This document shows positions 26,616-35,322 of a DNA stretch of 64,000 bases, piece after piece. Within the stretch, counting starts at the first letter, position 1. The number at the start of each line of letters is the position of its first letter. Source of the stretch: Halorubrum sodomense (GTDB lineage Archaea > Halobacteriota > Halobacteria > Halobacteriales > Haloferacaceae). The position numbers and the translations under genes were made by a program. The notes below the pieces were generated by a model that saw nothing but the letters and a program-made list of their open reading frames with translations, was not told the DNA's origin and ran no database searches. The stretch covers positions 478,059-542,058 of the forward strand of contig NZ_FOYN01000001.1 in assembly GCF_900111935.1 (NCBI RefSeq), in the 5' to 3' direction.

Positions 26616-27829
26616 TGTCGCTGTACCAGCACGCACGGGACGGGAACGCGGAGCGCCTCCGAGACGCCCTCGACAGCGACAGCGCGGCCGTCCGGCGGCG
26701 CGCGGCGGAGTTCCTCGGCGAGATCGGCGCGGAGAGCGACCAGCCGACGATCGACGGGCTGCTCCGGGCGGCGACGACGGACGACGACCCCGAGGTCCGC
26801 GGGGCGGCGGTCGACGCGCTCGACGAGGTCGGCGAGGCGGCGCTCGAACAGCTCCTCGAGGAGCTCACCGGGGGCGGCGGCGACGCCGAGGCCGAGTGGG
26901 TCACCGCGCGCAAGTTCGCGCGCGCGCTCGAGGCCGACCGCCCGGAACTTCGGATGGCCGCCGCGAACGCGCTCGGGCGGCTCGACGACGCGAGCGGCCT
27001 CCAGCCGCTGGTCGGCGCGCTCGACGACCCGGACGCCCGCGTCCGGCTGCGGGCGGCGCAGGCCTGCGGGACCTTCGCGGACGCCCGGGCGGTCCCCGGC
27101 CTGCGCGAGCGGCTCGAGGACGAGGACCCGCGCGTGCGGCGCGCCGCCGCGAACGCGCTGGGAACGATCGGGACGGACGAGGCGCTGTCGCCGCTCCTGA
27201 AGCTGCTCGACGACGGCGACGAGTCGATCCGCCGGATCGCGGCCGGCGCGCTCGGCAAGGCGGGCACCCCGGAGCCGGTCGAACCCCTCGCCCGCGCCCT
27301 CGGCGACGAGAGCGCGGTCGTCCGGAACGCGGCGGTGTACTCGGTGATCGAACTGCTCTCGAACGTGCCGACCGGGCAGAGCCACGCGGTCCGCGATCAG
27401 GTGGTCTCGGAGCTGAGGGCGGCCGACGACGCGACCGTCGTCGAGCCGCTCGTCGAGATCCTCACCGAGGGCCAGCAGTCCCGCCAGCGCCGGAACGCGG
27501 CGTGGATCCTCGGTCGGGTGGCCGACCCGGACACGGCGACCGCGGTGGAGGCGCTCGCGGACGCGCTCGCGGACGACGACCCGCAGACCGCGCAGTTCGC
27601 GGCGACGAGCCTCAAGAGCCTCGGGGGCCCGGTCGTCGAGGACCGCCTGCTCGACAAGCTGGGCCCCGAACACCCGGAAGAGGCCCGGGCGAAGGCGGTG
27701 TTCGTCCTCGGACAGATCGGCGGGCAGGAGACGCTCACCCGCCTCGAGGAGTACGCCGACGACGACAGTCAGGCCGTCAGAAAGCGCGTGTTCTCGGCCG
27801 TTTCGAAGCTGCGCGCCGGAGGTCCGTAA
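26615..27829 (+). CDS. HEAT-repeat protein of the taxis operon
   Basis: A 404-aa protein built almost entirely of HEAT/PBS-lyase-type repeats (for example RRAAANALGTIGTDEALSPLLKLL and IRRIAAGALGKAG), about ten in number. Halobacterium salinarum encodes a HEAT-repeat protein next to cheF in its che region (OE2401F), which was found in the taxis protein interaction network; this gene has the same position, directly before cheF. Its ATG overlaps the cheR TGA by one nucleotide. A longer frame through cheR is a shadow. A scaffold role between Che proteins and the motor is the likely reading. Confidence 0.85.
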   Translation: MSLYQHARDGNAERLRDALDSDSAAVRRRAAEFLGEIGAESDQPTIDGLLRAATTDDDPEVRGAAVDALDEVGEAALEQLLEELTGGGGDAEAEWVTARKFARALEADRPELRMAAANALGRLDDASGLQPLVGALDDPDARVRLRAAQACGTFADARAVPGLRERLEDEDPRVRRAAANALGTIGTDEALSPLLKLLDDGDESIRRIAAGALGKAGTPEPVEPLARALGDESAVVRNAAVYSVIELLSNVPTGQSHAVRDQVVSELRAADDATVVEPLVEILTEGQQSRQRRNAAWILGRVADPDTATAVEALADALADDDPQTAQFAATSLKSLGGPVVEDRLLDKLGPEHPEEARAKAVFVLGQIGGQETLTRLEEYADDDSQAVRKRVFSAVSKLRAGGP

Positions 27830-28702
27830 ATGTCCCAGAAAGACAGCGAGTACAAGATCACCGACACGCAGGCGAAGTTCGCGGTCGCGGTCCGCGAGGG
27901 CCGGAAGGTGAGCGACGTGTCGTGGACCCCCGGGCGCGTCCTGCTCTCGAACCGGCGGCTGATACTCGCCGGCAACGACGGGAAACGGACCGTCCCGCTG
28001 TCGAAGCTGGAACGGCTCGGCGGCCGCCACGACGCGAACCAGACGGTCGCGCGCGTCTCGAACTACGTGAGCTTCGACCTGGGCGAGCAGGTGTTACTCG
28101 TGGCCGCGTCCGACCACGAGCCGTTCGAGCGCGACGTCTACCGCGCGCTGCTCGACCAGAAGACCGTGATGGTGAAACACCCCGCCATCGAGGGGGGCGT
28201 CGTCACGGACACCGAGTGGGAGCAGGCCCGCGTGAAGATCGACGAGAACGGGCTCAACGCGGCCCTGGAGCGCGGCGCGTTCGTGGAGTTCGACCTCGAC
28301 GACATCAGCGGCCTCGACGCGGCGAAGCGCACCGTCAACGGCGAGAAGAAGCCCGTGATCGAGGTGTCACACACCGACGACGAGGGGACGAGCATCGAGA
28401 CGCACGTCGCGGGCGACCCGAACCGGATGCGGTTCGTCGAGTCGTGGCTCCGCAAGGGCGAGGAGCGCAGTTCGACGAACGTCGACCTCTCCAGCCGCGA
28501 CCGAGAGGTGTTGATGGCGCTGTACTCCGGCGTCTCGCCGTTCGAAATCCCCGCGTTCCTCGGGATGGACGTCGACGACGTCGAGGAGACGTTCGAGCGG
28601 CTGGTCGAGCTCGAGGTGGTCGAGGAGGTCCGGATCCGCCGGGAGGTCGCACTCAACTCCCGCGGTCGCAACATCGCCAGCGAGGCGATGAACGAGCAGT
28701 AG
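27830..28702 (+). CDS. cheF: Archaeal taxis adaptor CheF (DUF439)
   Basis: A 290-aa protein starting MSQKDSEYKITDTQAKFAVAV, with the DUF439 beta-rich core (WTPGRVLLSNRRLILAG) and a C-terminal winged-helix-like region (SSRDREVLMALYSGVSPFEIPAFLGMDVDDVEETFERL). CheF is archaea-specific and links the bacterial-type Che system (CheY, CheC/CheD) to the archaellum motor. The ATG follows the stop of the HEAT gene without a gap. It closes the cheB-cheA-cheR-HEAT-cheF operon. Confidence 0.9.
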   Translation: MSQKDSEYKITDTQAKFAVAVREGRKVSDVSWTPGRVLLSNRRLILAGNDGKRTVPLSKLERLGGRHDANQTVARVSNYVSFDLGEQVLLVAASDHEPFERDVYRALLDQKTVMVKHPAIEGGVVTDTEWEQARVKIDENGLNAALERGAFVEFDLDDISGLDAAKRTVNGEKKPVIEVSHTDDEGTSIETHVAGDPNRMRFVESWLRKGEERSSTNVDLSSRDREVLMALYSGVSPFEIPAFLGMDVDDVEETFERLVELEVVEEVRIRREVALNSRGRNIASEAMNEQ

Positions 28703-28788
28703 CGGAGCGATTTGCCCCTTCGAGCTGACGGCGGATCCCCGTCGGCGCGTCGAACCACGCTTAAGTCGGTGCCGCGCCGAGTCGCTCC

Positions 28789-29502
28789 ATGAGCCACGAG
28801 GCGGTTCTCTTCGACCTCGACAACACGCTGTACCCGTACGCCCCGTGTAACGAGGCGGGTAAGCGGGCCGCGCTCGACGCCCTCCGCGAGCGGGGGTACG
28901 AGCTGGACCGCGCGGCGTTCGACGACCTGTACGCGACCGGCCGACGGGAGACGAAGCGCGAGACCGGCGGCACCGCGGCCTCTCACTCCAGGCACGTCTA
29001 CTTCAAGCGCGGGCTGTACCGGCACGCCGGTGACCCCGACCCCGCGGGCGCGCTGGCGGCCGGCGACGCCTACTGGAACGGCTACCTCGCGGCGATGTCG
29101 CTCTGCGACGGCGCCGAGGACCTCCTCGACGCCCTCGACGCGGCGGGGACCGACGTCGCGGTCGTGACGAACCTCACGACGCGGGTCCAGCTGCGGAAGC
29201 TCGTGCGCCTCGGGATCGACGATCGGATCGACCTCCTCGTCACCTCCGAGGAGGTGGGCCGCGAGAAGCCGAGCGCGCTCCCGTTCACGGCCGCGCTCGC
29301 CGCGTTCGACTGCCCGCCGAGCGAGGCGCTGGCCGTCGGCGACAACGCCGAGACGGACGTCGCCGGCGCGAACGCCGTCGGGCTCGACTCGGCGCTGTTC
29401 GTCGCCGACGGCGAGGCGCCCCCCGAGGGGGAACTCGACGGCGACCGGCGCCCGGACCACCGGCTCGACGCGCTCGCCGACCTGACTGAGGTGGCGGCGT
29501 GA
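28789..29502 (+). CDS. HAD-superfamily phosphatase, probable ribulose-1,5-bisphosphate phosphatase
   Basis: A 237-aa HAD hydrolase with [12 protein letters not shown] (nucleophile Asp), VVTNLT (motif II), the REKPS lysine (motif III) and [11 protein letters not shown] (motif IV), plus an alpha-helical cap. It overlaps the aldolase gene by 4 nt and is near the R15P isomerase and PfkB kinase genes. The haloarchaeal non-carboxylating pentose bisphosphate pathway needs a HAD-type phosphatase that turns RuBP into ribulose-1-phosphate; the context points to that role, while sequence alone would only say HAD phosphatase. Confidence 0.78.
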   Translation: MSHEAVLFDLDNTLYPYAPCNEAGKRAALDALRERGYELDRAAFDDLYATGRRETKRETGGTAASHSRHVYFKRGLYRHAGDPDPAGALAAGDAYWNGYLAAMSLCDGAEDLLDALDAAGTDVAVVTNLTTRVQLRKLVRLGIDDRIDLLVTSEEVGREKPSALPFTAALAAFDCPPSEALAVGDNAETDVAGANAVGLDSALFVADGEAPPEGELDGDRRPDHRLDALADLTEVAA

Positions 29503-30209
29503 CCCGCGACGGCTCGGGCGGCGGGTCCGGATCCGCGGGCGACTCCGACCCGGACGCGAACCCGGACCTCCTGCGCGAGGCGCGCGAGGCGGTCGTCGAG
29601 TACGCGCCCGCCCTCGCGGACCTGACGCCCGGCCGGACCGGGAACCTGAGCGTCCGCGACGGCGACGCCGTGGCGGTCACGCCCACGGGCGTCCCGTACG
29701 ACTCCTTCGACGCCGCCGACGTGCCCGTGGTCTCCTCGGAGGGCGAGCGGCTGGCCGGGCGGATGGCGCCGTCGAGCGAGGTGCCGATGCACGCGGGGAT
29801 CTACGAGCACGACCGGCCGGGCGCGATCGTCCACACCCACTCGCCGTGGGCGACGACGATGGCGACGCTCCACCGGAAGTTGCCGCCGATCCACTACATG
29901 ATCGCCGCCGTGGGCCGCGAGGTCCCCCTGGCGGACTACGCGCCGTACGGCACGGAGGAGCTGGCCGCGAACGTCGTCGCCGCGATGGCCGAGGCCGACT
30001 CCGACGCCGCGATCCTCGCGAACCACGGGCTCGTCGTCACCGGCCCCGACGTCGAGACGGCGGTCGAGAACACCCGCCACGTCGAGGACATCTGCCGGCT
30101 CTACCTGCGCGCGTCCGCCGTCGGCGAGCCGCACGTCCTCACCGACGAGCAGATGGCGACGGTGGAGGAGCGGTTCGAGAGCTACGGGCAACAGCCGGAC
30201 GCGGAGTAG
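29499..30209 (+). CDS. Class II aldolase/adducin-family protein, probable ribulose-1-phosphate aldolase
   Basis: A 236-aa protein from GTG (overlapping the HAD stop as GTGA). Hallmarks of the L-fuculose-1-phosphate aldolase family are present: [21 protein letters not shown] for phosphate binding, [14 protein letters not shown] with the catalytic Glu-equivalent region, the zinc ligands in VHTHSPW and ANHG. It would cleave a ketose-1-phosphate to DHAP and an aldehyde, here ribulose-1-phosphate to DHAP and glycolaldehyde by context. The last codons and stop lie in the first unit of an 18-bp tandem repeat. Confidence 0.8.
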   Translation: MTRDGSGGGSGSAGDSDPDANPDLLREAREAVVEYAPALADLTPGRTGNLSVRDGDAVAVTPTGVPYDSFDAADVPVVSSEGERLAGRMAPSSEVPMHAGIYEHDRPGAIVHTHSPWATTMATLHRKLPPIHYMIAAVGREVPLADYAPYGTEELAANVVAAMAEADSDAAILANHGLVVTGPDVETAVENTRHVEDICRLYLRASAVGEPHVLTDEQMATVEERFESYGQQPDAE

Positions 30210-30299
30210 TCGCCTGACGCGGAGTAGTCGCCTGACGCGGAGTAGTCGCCTGACGCGGAGTAGTCGCCTGACGCGGAGTAGTCACCTGACGCGGAGTCG
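30198..30299 (+). repeat. 18-bp tandem repeat that includes the aldolase stop codon
   Basis: About 5.6 units of GACGCGGAGTAGTCGCCT run from 30198 to 30299 (units start at 30198, 30216, 30234, 30252, 30270 and a partial at 30288). The first unit is the end of the aldolase gene (Asp-Ala-Glu-stop), so each further unit repeats an in-frame TAG. The array lies 80 bp upstream of the R15P isomerase ATG. Confidence 0.95.
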
Positions 30300-30345
30300 G
30301 CCGGCCCGACGCCGAGCGGGGCCGACCGCTCCGGCAGTCGGCCGG

Positions 30346-30356
30346 TTTTATAAATA
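30346..30356 (+). promoter_or_regulatory. TATA box of the R15P isomerase-PfkB pair
   Basis: TTTTATAAATA lies 23-33 nt upstream of the ATG at 30379 in GC-rich surroundings. It indicates separate transcription of the isomerase-kinase pair in addition to any readthrough from the HAD-aldolase pair. Confidence 0.7.
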
Positions 30357-30378
30357 CACGGGCGGCTACCGGATCGGT

Positions 30379-31350
30379 ATGACAGACACGGAGCCGTCGC
30401 CGCCGGTCCGCGAGATCGCCGAGTCGATCGCGACGATGGAGATCCGCGGCGCGGCCACCATCGCCTCTGCGGCCGCCGAGGCGCTCGCGGCACAGGCGGA
30501 GGCGGCGGCCGAGGCGGACGCGACCGGGAGCGACCCCGCGGCGTTCCGCGCGTCGATGCGCGCCGCGGCCCGGACGCTCCGCGAGACGCGCCCGACCGCG
30601 GTGTCGCTGCCGAACGCCCTCCGGTACGTCCTCCAGCGGATGGAGGGCGATTCGGTCGACGCGCTCCGCCGGAGCGTCGTCGACGCGAGCGAGGCGTTCG
30701 TCGACCAGCTCGACCGCGCGCAGGAGGACCTCGGGCAGGTCGGCGCGAACCGCCTCGCCGACGGCGACACGGTGATGACCCACTGCCACTCCACCGACGC
30801 CCTGGCGTGTATCGAGGCGGCCGTCGAGCAGGGGAAGTCGATCTCGGCGGTGGTCAAGGAGACGCGCCCCCGTCAGCAGGGCCACATCACCGCCGAACAG
30901 CTTCGCGACGCCGGCGTCCCCGTCACGCTCATCGTCGACTCCGCGGCGCGGCGCTACCTCGACGAGGTCGACCACGTCGTCGTCGGCGCCGACTCGATCG
31001 CCGCCGACGGCGGCGTGATCAACAAGATCGGCACCTCGGGGCTCGCGGTCAACGCCCGCGAGCGCGGCGTCCCGATCATGACCGCGGCCCAGACGATCAA
31101 GCTCCACCCGGAGACGCTGACGGGCCACACCGTCGAGATCGAGATGCGCGACGAAAGCGAGGTGATCGACCCCGAGTCCCGAGAGGAGATCGGCGAGATC
31201 TCGGTGGCGAACCCGGCGTTCGACGTGACCCCGCCGCGGTACATGGACGCGATCGTCACCGAACATGGGCAGTTCCCCCCGGAGAGCATCGTGGCGCTGA
31301 TGCGGGAGCTGTTCGGCGAGGGCGCCGCCGAGCCGTGGGCCGAGCGATGA
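30379..31350 (+). CDS. Ribose-1,5-bisphosphate isomerase
   Basis: A 323-aa member of the eIF2B-related isomerase family. The catalytic residues known from Thermococcus R15P isomerase (Cys133 and Asp202) align with C136 in MTHCHST and D205 in VVGADSIAADG, with the same spacing. It also has the GTSGLAVNARERGVP loop. It converts alpha-D-ribose-1,5-bisphosphate to ribulose-1,5-bisphosphate. In Thermococcales this feeds Rubisco; no Rubisco gene is seen here, and the neighbouring HAD phosphatase and aldolase point to the non-carboxylating route. Older annotations call such genes translation initiation factor eIF-2B subunits. Confidence 0.9.
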   Translation: MTDTEPSPPVREIAESIATMEIRGAATIASAAAEALAAQAEAAAEADATGSDPAAFRASMRAAARTLRETRPTAVSLPNALRYVLQRMEGDSVDALRRSVVDASEAFVDQLDRAQEDLGQVGANRLADGDTVMTHCHSTDALACIEAAVEQGKSISAVVKETRPRQQGHITAEQLRDAGVPVTLIVDSAARRYLDEVDHVVVGADSIAADGGVINKIGTSGLAVNARERGVPIMTAAQTIKLHPETLTGHTVEIEMRDESEVIDPESREEIGEISVANPAFDVTPPRYMDAIVTEHGQFPPESIVALMRELFGEGAAEPWAER

Positions 31351-32588
31351 GCGAGGAAGGCGAGGGCGTCGACGACTGGGACGAGACGGTCGCGGAGTGG
31401 GGCCGCGAGGTCGACGAGTGGGAAGGAGATGTCCGCGAGCGTACGGGTGACATCCGCGAGCGCGCGGGCGGCGTCCGCGGGGACGGCGGCGATAGGGCCG
31501 GCCCTTCCGCCCGTGACGCCGTTGACGGCGATACCGACGCCGACGACTCTAACCCCGCCGACGACTCCGACCCCGAAGTCGACGCCGACCCCGCCGTCGA
31601 CCGCGACCCCGACCTGCCCCCCGACGACGCCGACCGCGTGCCGAAGGTCGTCGCGGCCGGCCACATCAACTGGGACGTGACGATCCACGTCGACAGCCTC
31701 CCGGAGCCGGACGGCGAGACCCGGATCGACCGGCTCGAACAGTCGGGCGGCGGCAGCGCCGCGAACGTCGCGGTCGGACTCGTCGACCTCGGCGGCCAGT
31801 CCGTGGTCTACGGCAGCGTCGGCGGCGACGAGTCGGGCGCGCTGGCGCTGCGCGAACTCGCCAGCGCCGGCGTCGACCCCGGGCAGGTGCTGGTCGACGC
31901 CGACGAGCCCACCTCGGTGAAGTACGTCATCGTCGACGGCGGCGGCGAGCTGCTCATGCTCGCGAACGACGGCGCCAACGAGTCGTTCTCGGCGGCGGGG
32001 CTCGACCGCGACACGCTCGCGGCCGCCGACCACCTCCACCTCACCGGCCAGCAGCCGGAGACCGCGGCGGCGCTCGCGACCGCGGCCGCGGAGGCGGGCG
32101 CGACCCGGAGCTTCGACCCCGGGCGCCGCGTCGCGGACCGCGAGTTCGACGCCGCGCTCCACGCGAGCGACGTGCTCTTCGTAAACGACCGCGAGGCCGA
32201 CGCGCTCGCGGCGGCGACCGACGTGGACCCGTGGGAGCCCGACGACCGCGTCGTCGCGATCAAGCTCGGCGACGAGGGCGCGACGGTCCGCACCCCGCAC
32301 GGCAGCGTCTCGCACCCGGGATTCGACGCCGACCCGGTCGACACGACCGGCGCGGGCGACGCCTTCGCGGCCGGGTTCCTCGCGGCCGCGCTGCGGGAGC
32401 CGGAGATCACCGGCGACGGGTTCTCGCACGACCCGCGCGACTACCAGGTGCCGATCTTAGTCGGCAACGCCTGCGGCGCGGTCGCGACCGAGTCGGTGAC
32501 CGCACGCACCGACCTCTCCTGGGACCGCGTCCGCGAGACGATGGGCGAGTCGCCCGAGACGGACCTGCTCATCGAGGTCCGGACCTGA
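31347..32588 (+). CDS. PfkB-family sugar kinase, probable ribose-1-phosphate kinase
   Basis: A 413-aa protein whose ATG overlaps the isomerase stop (ATGA). Residues 1 to ~100 are a highly charged, probably disordered extension (DDWDETVAEWGREVDEWEGD and a Asp-Pro-rich stretch). The kinase domain follows: GHINWDVTIHVDSLPEPDGE, SGGGSAANVAVGL, and the catalytic DTTGAGDAFAAGF (PfkB signature 2). Coupling to R15P isomerase suggests phosphorylation of ribose-1-phosphate to ribose-1,5-bisphosphate, the first committed step for nucleoside-derived ribose. The long acidic extension is unusual for a PfkB kinase. Confidence 0.82.
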   Translation: MSEEGEGVDDWDETVAEWGREVDEWEGDVRERTGDIRERAGGVRGDGGDRAGPSARDAVDGDTDADDSNPADDSDPEVDADPAVDRDPDLPPDDADRVPKVVAAGHINWDVTIHVDSLPEPDGETRIDRLEQSGGGSAANVAVGLVDLGGQSVVYGSVGGDESGALALRELASAGVDPGQVLVDADEPTSVKYVIVDGGGELLMLANDGANESFSAAGLDRDTLAAADHLHLTGQQPETAAALATAAAEAGATRSFDPGRRVADREFDAALHASDVLFVNDREADALAAATDVDPWEPDDRVVAIKLGDEGATVRTPHGSVSHPGFDADPVDTTGAGDAFAAGFLAAALREPEITGDGFSHDPRDYQVPILVGNACGAVATESVTARTDLSWDRVRETMGESPETDLLIEVRT

Positions 32589-32630
32589 CGCGACCGACGC
32601 GCCGGCGGTCGCGTCTCCTGCCGCTCGGCG

Positions 32631-33380
32631 CTACCCCCGGTCCGCCCGGAGCGCGAGCGGGCCGTCGCCGCTCCGGACCGTCCCCGTCTCGCCCCAGCCG
32701 TCGGTGACCGAGAGCCGGGCCGCGTCCGGGAGCGGATCGCTCGTGACGCGGAGCAGCGCGGCCGGATAGGTGATCGCCTGGCCGCAGGCCACCTGGTAGT
32801 CGCCGGCTCCTCGGACGGCCGCGTCCGCGACGAGGGTCCCGTCCTCGACGCCGATCTCCTCGAACGCGATTTCGTTGTGACAGGTGGTCGGGCCGACCGA
32901 CTCGACGTAGATGAGCACCGAATCTCCGAAGTCGGTCTCTTCGACGAACGCGGCGGTCTCCGCCGGCGCGTCCCGGAGCAGCTTCGAGGCGTCGCCCTCT
33001 CCCGTGATCAGCGCGTAGAGACCGCGGCGCTCCTCGCGGCTCCACGCCGGCCCGGAGAGCGCGGCGCCGACCTGGTGGACCTCGGTCTCGGGGGCCGGGT
33101 CGCTCTCGCCGTCGCCGCCGTCGCCACCGTCATCGCCGGCGTCTCCGTTGTCGGCGCCGTTGTTGCCGGCGTCCCCGCTGTCGCCGCCGTTGTTGCCGGC
33201 GTCCCCGCTGTCGCCGCCGTTGTTGCCGGCGTCTCCGCTGTCGCCGCCGTCGCCACCGTCATCGCCGGCGCCGCCGTTTCCGCCCGAAACCGGGTCGCCG
33301 CCCCCGGTACATCCCGCGAGCACGGCCGCGCCGCCGGCCGCGATGCCGCGGAGGGCGGCCCGTCGGGTGAGATTGGTCAC
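32631..33380 (-). CDS. Tat-exported lipoprotein with Gly/Asp/Asn repeat linker
   Basis: A 249-aa protein: NLTRRAALRGIAAGGAAVLAGC gives a Tat motif and a lipobox. A linker of about 65 residues consists of tandem ten-residue units rich in Gly, Asp and Asn (encoded by a 30-bp repeat), then a ~150-residue globular part with a conserved-looking Cys pair (PTTCHNEIAFEEIGVEDG and YQVACGQAITYPAALLRV). The flexible linker probably holds the domain off the membrane across the S-layer. Function unknown. Confidence 0.75.
   Translation of the reverse strand: MTNLTRRAALRGIAAGGAAVLAGCTGGGDPVSGGNGGAGDDGGDGGDSGDAGNNGGDSGDAGNNGGDSGDAGNNGADNGDAGDDGGDGGDGESDPAPETEVHQVGAALSGPAWSREERRGLYALITGEGDASKLLRDAPAETAAFVEETDFGDSVLIYVESVGPTTCHNEIAFEEIGVEDGTLVADAAVRGAGDYQVACGQAITYPAALLRVTSDPLPDAARLSVTDGWGETGTVRSGDGPLALRADRG
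33121..33240 (-). repeat. 30-bp tandem repeat in the lipoprotein linker
   Basis: Units at 33151-33180, 33181-33210 and 33211-33240 are nearly identical; 33121-33150 is a diverged copy. The protein unit is a Gly/Asp/Asn decapeptide. Confidence 0.9.
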
Positions 33381-33486
33381 GTCTTCCGGTACGCGGTCGA
33401 TTGATAAGGGTTTCGCGTACGCTCAAACAGGCTTCTGACCCATCGATTCGGGCGATTCGGCGTCACTTCGACGATCCGCGATCGGT

Positions 33487-34602
33487 CTACGCCGGAGACG
33501 CGAACAGCGCGTCGATCTCGTCTCGGTCGAGGTCCGCCGCGAGGCCGAGCGCGAGCGCGACGCGCGCCTTCGCGGCCGGGAGGTCGCCGGCGAACGTCAC
33601 CCCGTGGTCCGCGAGCGTGACGGCGCCACCGGGGGTCCCGTACACCGGTTCCGTCGGCCCGGCCGGCGGGCGACCGGCGACGACGACCGGCACCGACTCG
33701 ACCGCCTCCCCGATCGTGTCGCCGAGCGCCCCGGTGACGTTCCCGAGGCCGGTCCCCTCGACCACGATCCCGCCGACGCCCGCCTCGAGCGCGCGCTCGA
33801 GTGCGCCTGCGCCGACGCCGGTACCCGAGTGGATCACCGGGACCTCTGGCACGTCCGCGGCGCCCTCGATCGCGTCCGCGAGCGGGTCGACCGCGACGCC
33901 GCGCTCGGGGGGACGGACGAGCCGCGAGGCGGCGCGGGTGAACGTCGCGACCGGTCCCGCTCCCGGGGAGGTCATCGTCGACAGCGCGTTGCTGTGGCCC
34001 TTCACGATGTCGCGGGCGGCGTGGAGTTCGTCGTCGAACGCGACGTGAACCCCGGGCGCGAACCGGTCGTCCGCGGCCGCCCGGACCGCGAGCGCGAGGT
34101 TCGCGGGCACGTCGCTGGACGGTTCGTCGAGCCGGCGCTGCGCGCCCGTGACGACGACCGGCGCGTCGAGGTCGGTGAGGACGTCGAGCGCGAACGCGGT
34201 GTCCGCGAGGGTGTCCGTCCCGTGGGTGACGACGACGCCGTCGGCCGCCCCGTCCGCGTCGCCGTCGGCGGCGTCCCGGTCGACCGCGTCGCGCGCGGCG
34301 TCCGCGGTCGCGAGCACGTCTCTCCACCGAACGTCGAAACCGGGCCGTGAACACGCCTCCCTCGTCGTCACCCGCGCGTGGTCGCCCGCGGCCGGCACCG
34401 CCGCCACGAGGTCGTCGCCGGTCTTCTCCGGGGCCGCTCCGTCGTCGCTCGGCTCCGACGCGATGGTGCCGCCGCAGGCGACGACCGTCACGTGCGGGCG
34501 GCCGCCGTCGGCGTGCGCGTCGGGACGGTCTCGATCCCCCCTGTCGTCGCGTCTCGGGTCGTCCGGGTCGTCGTATCGGTCGCGGCGATCGGTTTCGGTC
34601 AT
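33487..34602 (-). CDS. Asparaginase-family amidohydrolase
   Basis: A 371-aa protein with a charged ~35-residue N-terminus then VVACGGTIAS (nucleophile T46) and VVTHGTDTLADTAFALD (second catalytic Thr-Asp pair), both signatures of type I/II L-asparaginases. Further motifs PVVVTGAQRR and HSGTG fit. It hydrolyses asparagine to aspartate and ammonia. The related GatD subunit of Glu-tRNA(Gln) amidotransferase shares the fold but is longer and normally paired with gatE, not seen here. No signal sequence, so cytoplasmic. Confidence 0.85.
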   Translation of the reverse strand: MTETDRRDRYDDPDDPRRDDRGDRDRPDAHADGGRPHVTVVACGGTIASEPSDDGAAPEKTGDDLVAAVPAAGDHARVTTREACSRPGFDVRWRDVLATADAARDAVDRDAADGDADGAADGVVVTHGTDTLADTAFALDVLTDLDAPVVVTGAQRRLDEPSSDVPANLALAVRAAADDRFAPGVHVAFDDELHAARDIVKGHSNALSTMTSPGAGPVATFTRAASRLVRPPERGVAVDPLADAIEGAADVPEVPVIHSGTGVGAGALERALEAGVGGIVVEGTGLGNVTGALGDTIGEAVESVPVVVAGRPPAGPTEPVYGTPGGAVTLADHGVTFAGDLPAAKARVALALGLAADLDRDEIDALFASPA

Positions 34603-34850
34603 ATCCTCCCCTCGCTCCCGACGGACAAATCGGTTGGTGCCGCGGCAGTCGCTCGGCTTCCGGTGGGGCGACCCGTCGACGCGCCGGCACCGACCGATCG
34701 ATCCCTCTCGGGCGCGTCCGGGGGCGCTCGGTGACGATCGCGAAACAAAGGATTAGAACGCGTTGTGAACAGTTAAAATGTCTCTGCGACGGTTTTAAAA
34801 TGACCCGATCGGTCGAGAAACGCCGTGAAATTCGTCGAACCCTCGACGGG

Positions 34851-34858
34851 GTATATGT
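34851..34858 (+). promoter_or_regulatory. TATA box of the 73-aa membrane protein gene
   Basis: GTATATGT lies 28-35 nt upstream of the ATG at 34886. The 34603-34850 interval between the asparaginase gene and this element holds two A/T-rich patches (34755-34775, 34790-34800) but no convincing gene. Confidence 0.5.
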
Positions 34859-34885
34859 GGTCCCCCGTCGTACGGGGAAGCGTCC

Positions 34886-35107
34886 ATGTCAATCCCCGCT
34901 CCCACCCGACTCGCCTCCGGCGAACGGCTCGCCGGGCTGATGACCGGAACCGTCGAGGCCGCCGCCTTCTGGGCGGCCATCGCCATCCCGGCGACGTACC
35001 CCGCCCTGCTGTACTCGGGGCTCGACGGCGGCACCGGGCAGCTGTTCGTCGCCCTCCTGTTCGCGAACGCGCTCGCGCTCGCGCTGGGTCACGACCACAA
35101 GCGCTGA
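34886..35107 (+). CDS. Small membrane protein, unknown function
   Basis: A 73-aa protein with two predicted helices (EAAAFWAAIAIPATYPALLYSGL and LFVALLFANALALALG) and a His-rich end (GHDHKR). The family is not recognised. The ATG is supported by a TATA box 28-35 nt upstream. The following 215 bp contain no gene, only a 25-bp near-perfect direct duplication (35135-35184). Confidence 0.6.
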   Translation: MSIPAPTRLASGERLAGLMTGTVEAAAFWAAIAIPATYPALLYSGLDGGTGQLFVALLFANALALALGHDHKR

Positions 35108-35322
35108 GAGTCGACGCCGGACCGCTCGGAGAGAGCCGACCCGAATCGCCCGTCCGAACGCCGACCCGAACCGCTCGTCCGAACGCCGACGCGTCGCGTG
35201 GACACCGGCGCTGCCCTCCTCTCGCGGTCGCCCTCCGTCCCCCTGCGGTCGTTCCCTCCACCGCTCTCTCCCCGGCGTACCGCTCTCGAAGCGCTTACCC
35301 CCGCCCCGGACCGACTGCGCCC

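Noticed and set aside
30198..30299. CRISPR-like direct repeats
   Set aside because: The units are contiguous without spacers, so this is a tandem minisatellite; the same holds for 63906-64000 and the intragenic arrays.
34798..34940. Small open frame starting MTRSVEKRREIRR
   Set aside because: It overlaps the better-supported 73-aa membrane protein gene and shifts to low-complexity Pro/Ser-rich sequence.
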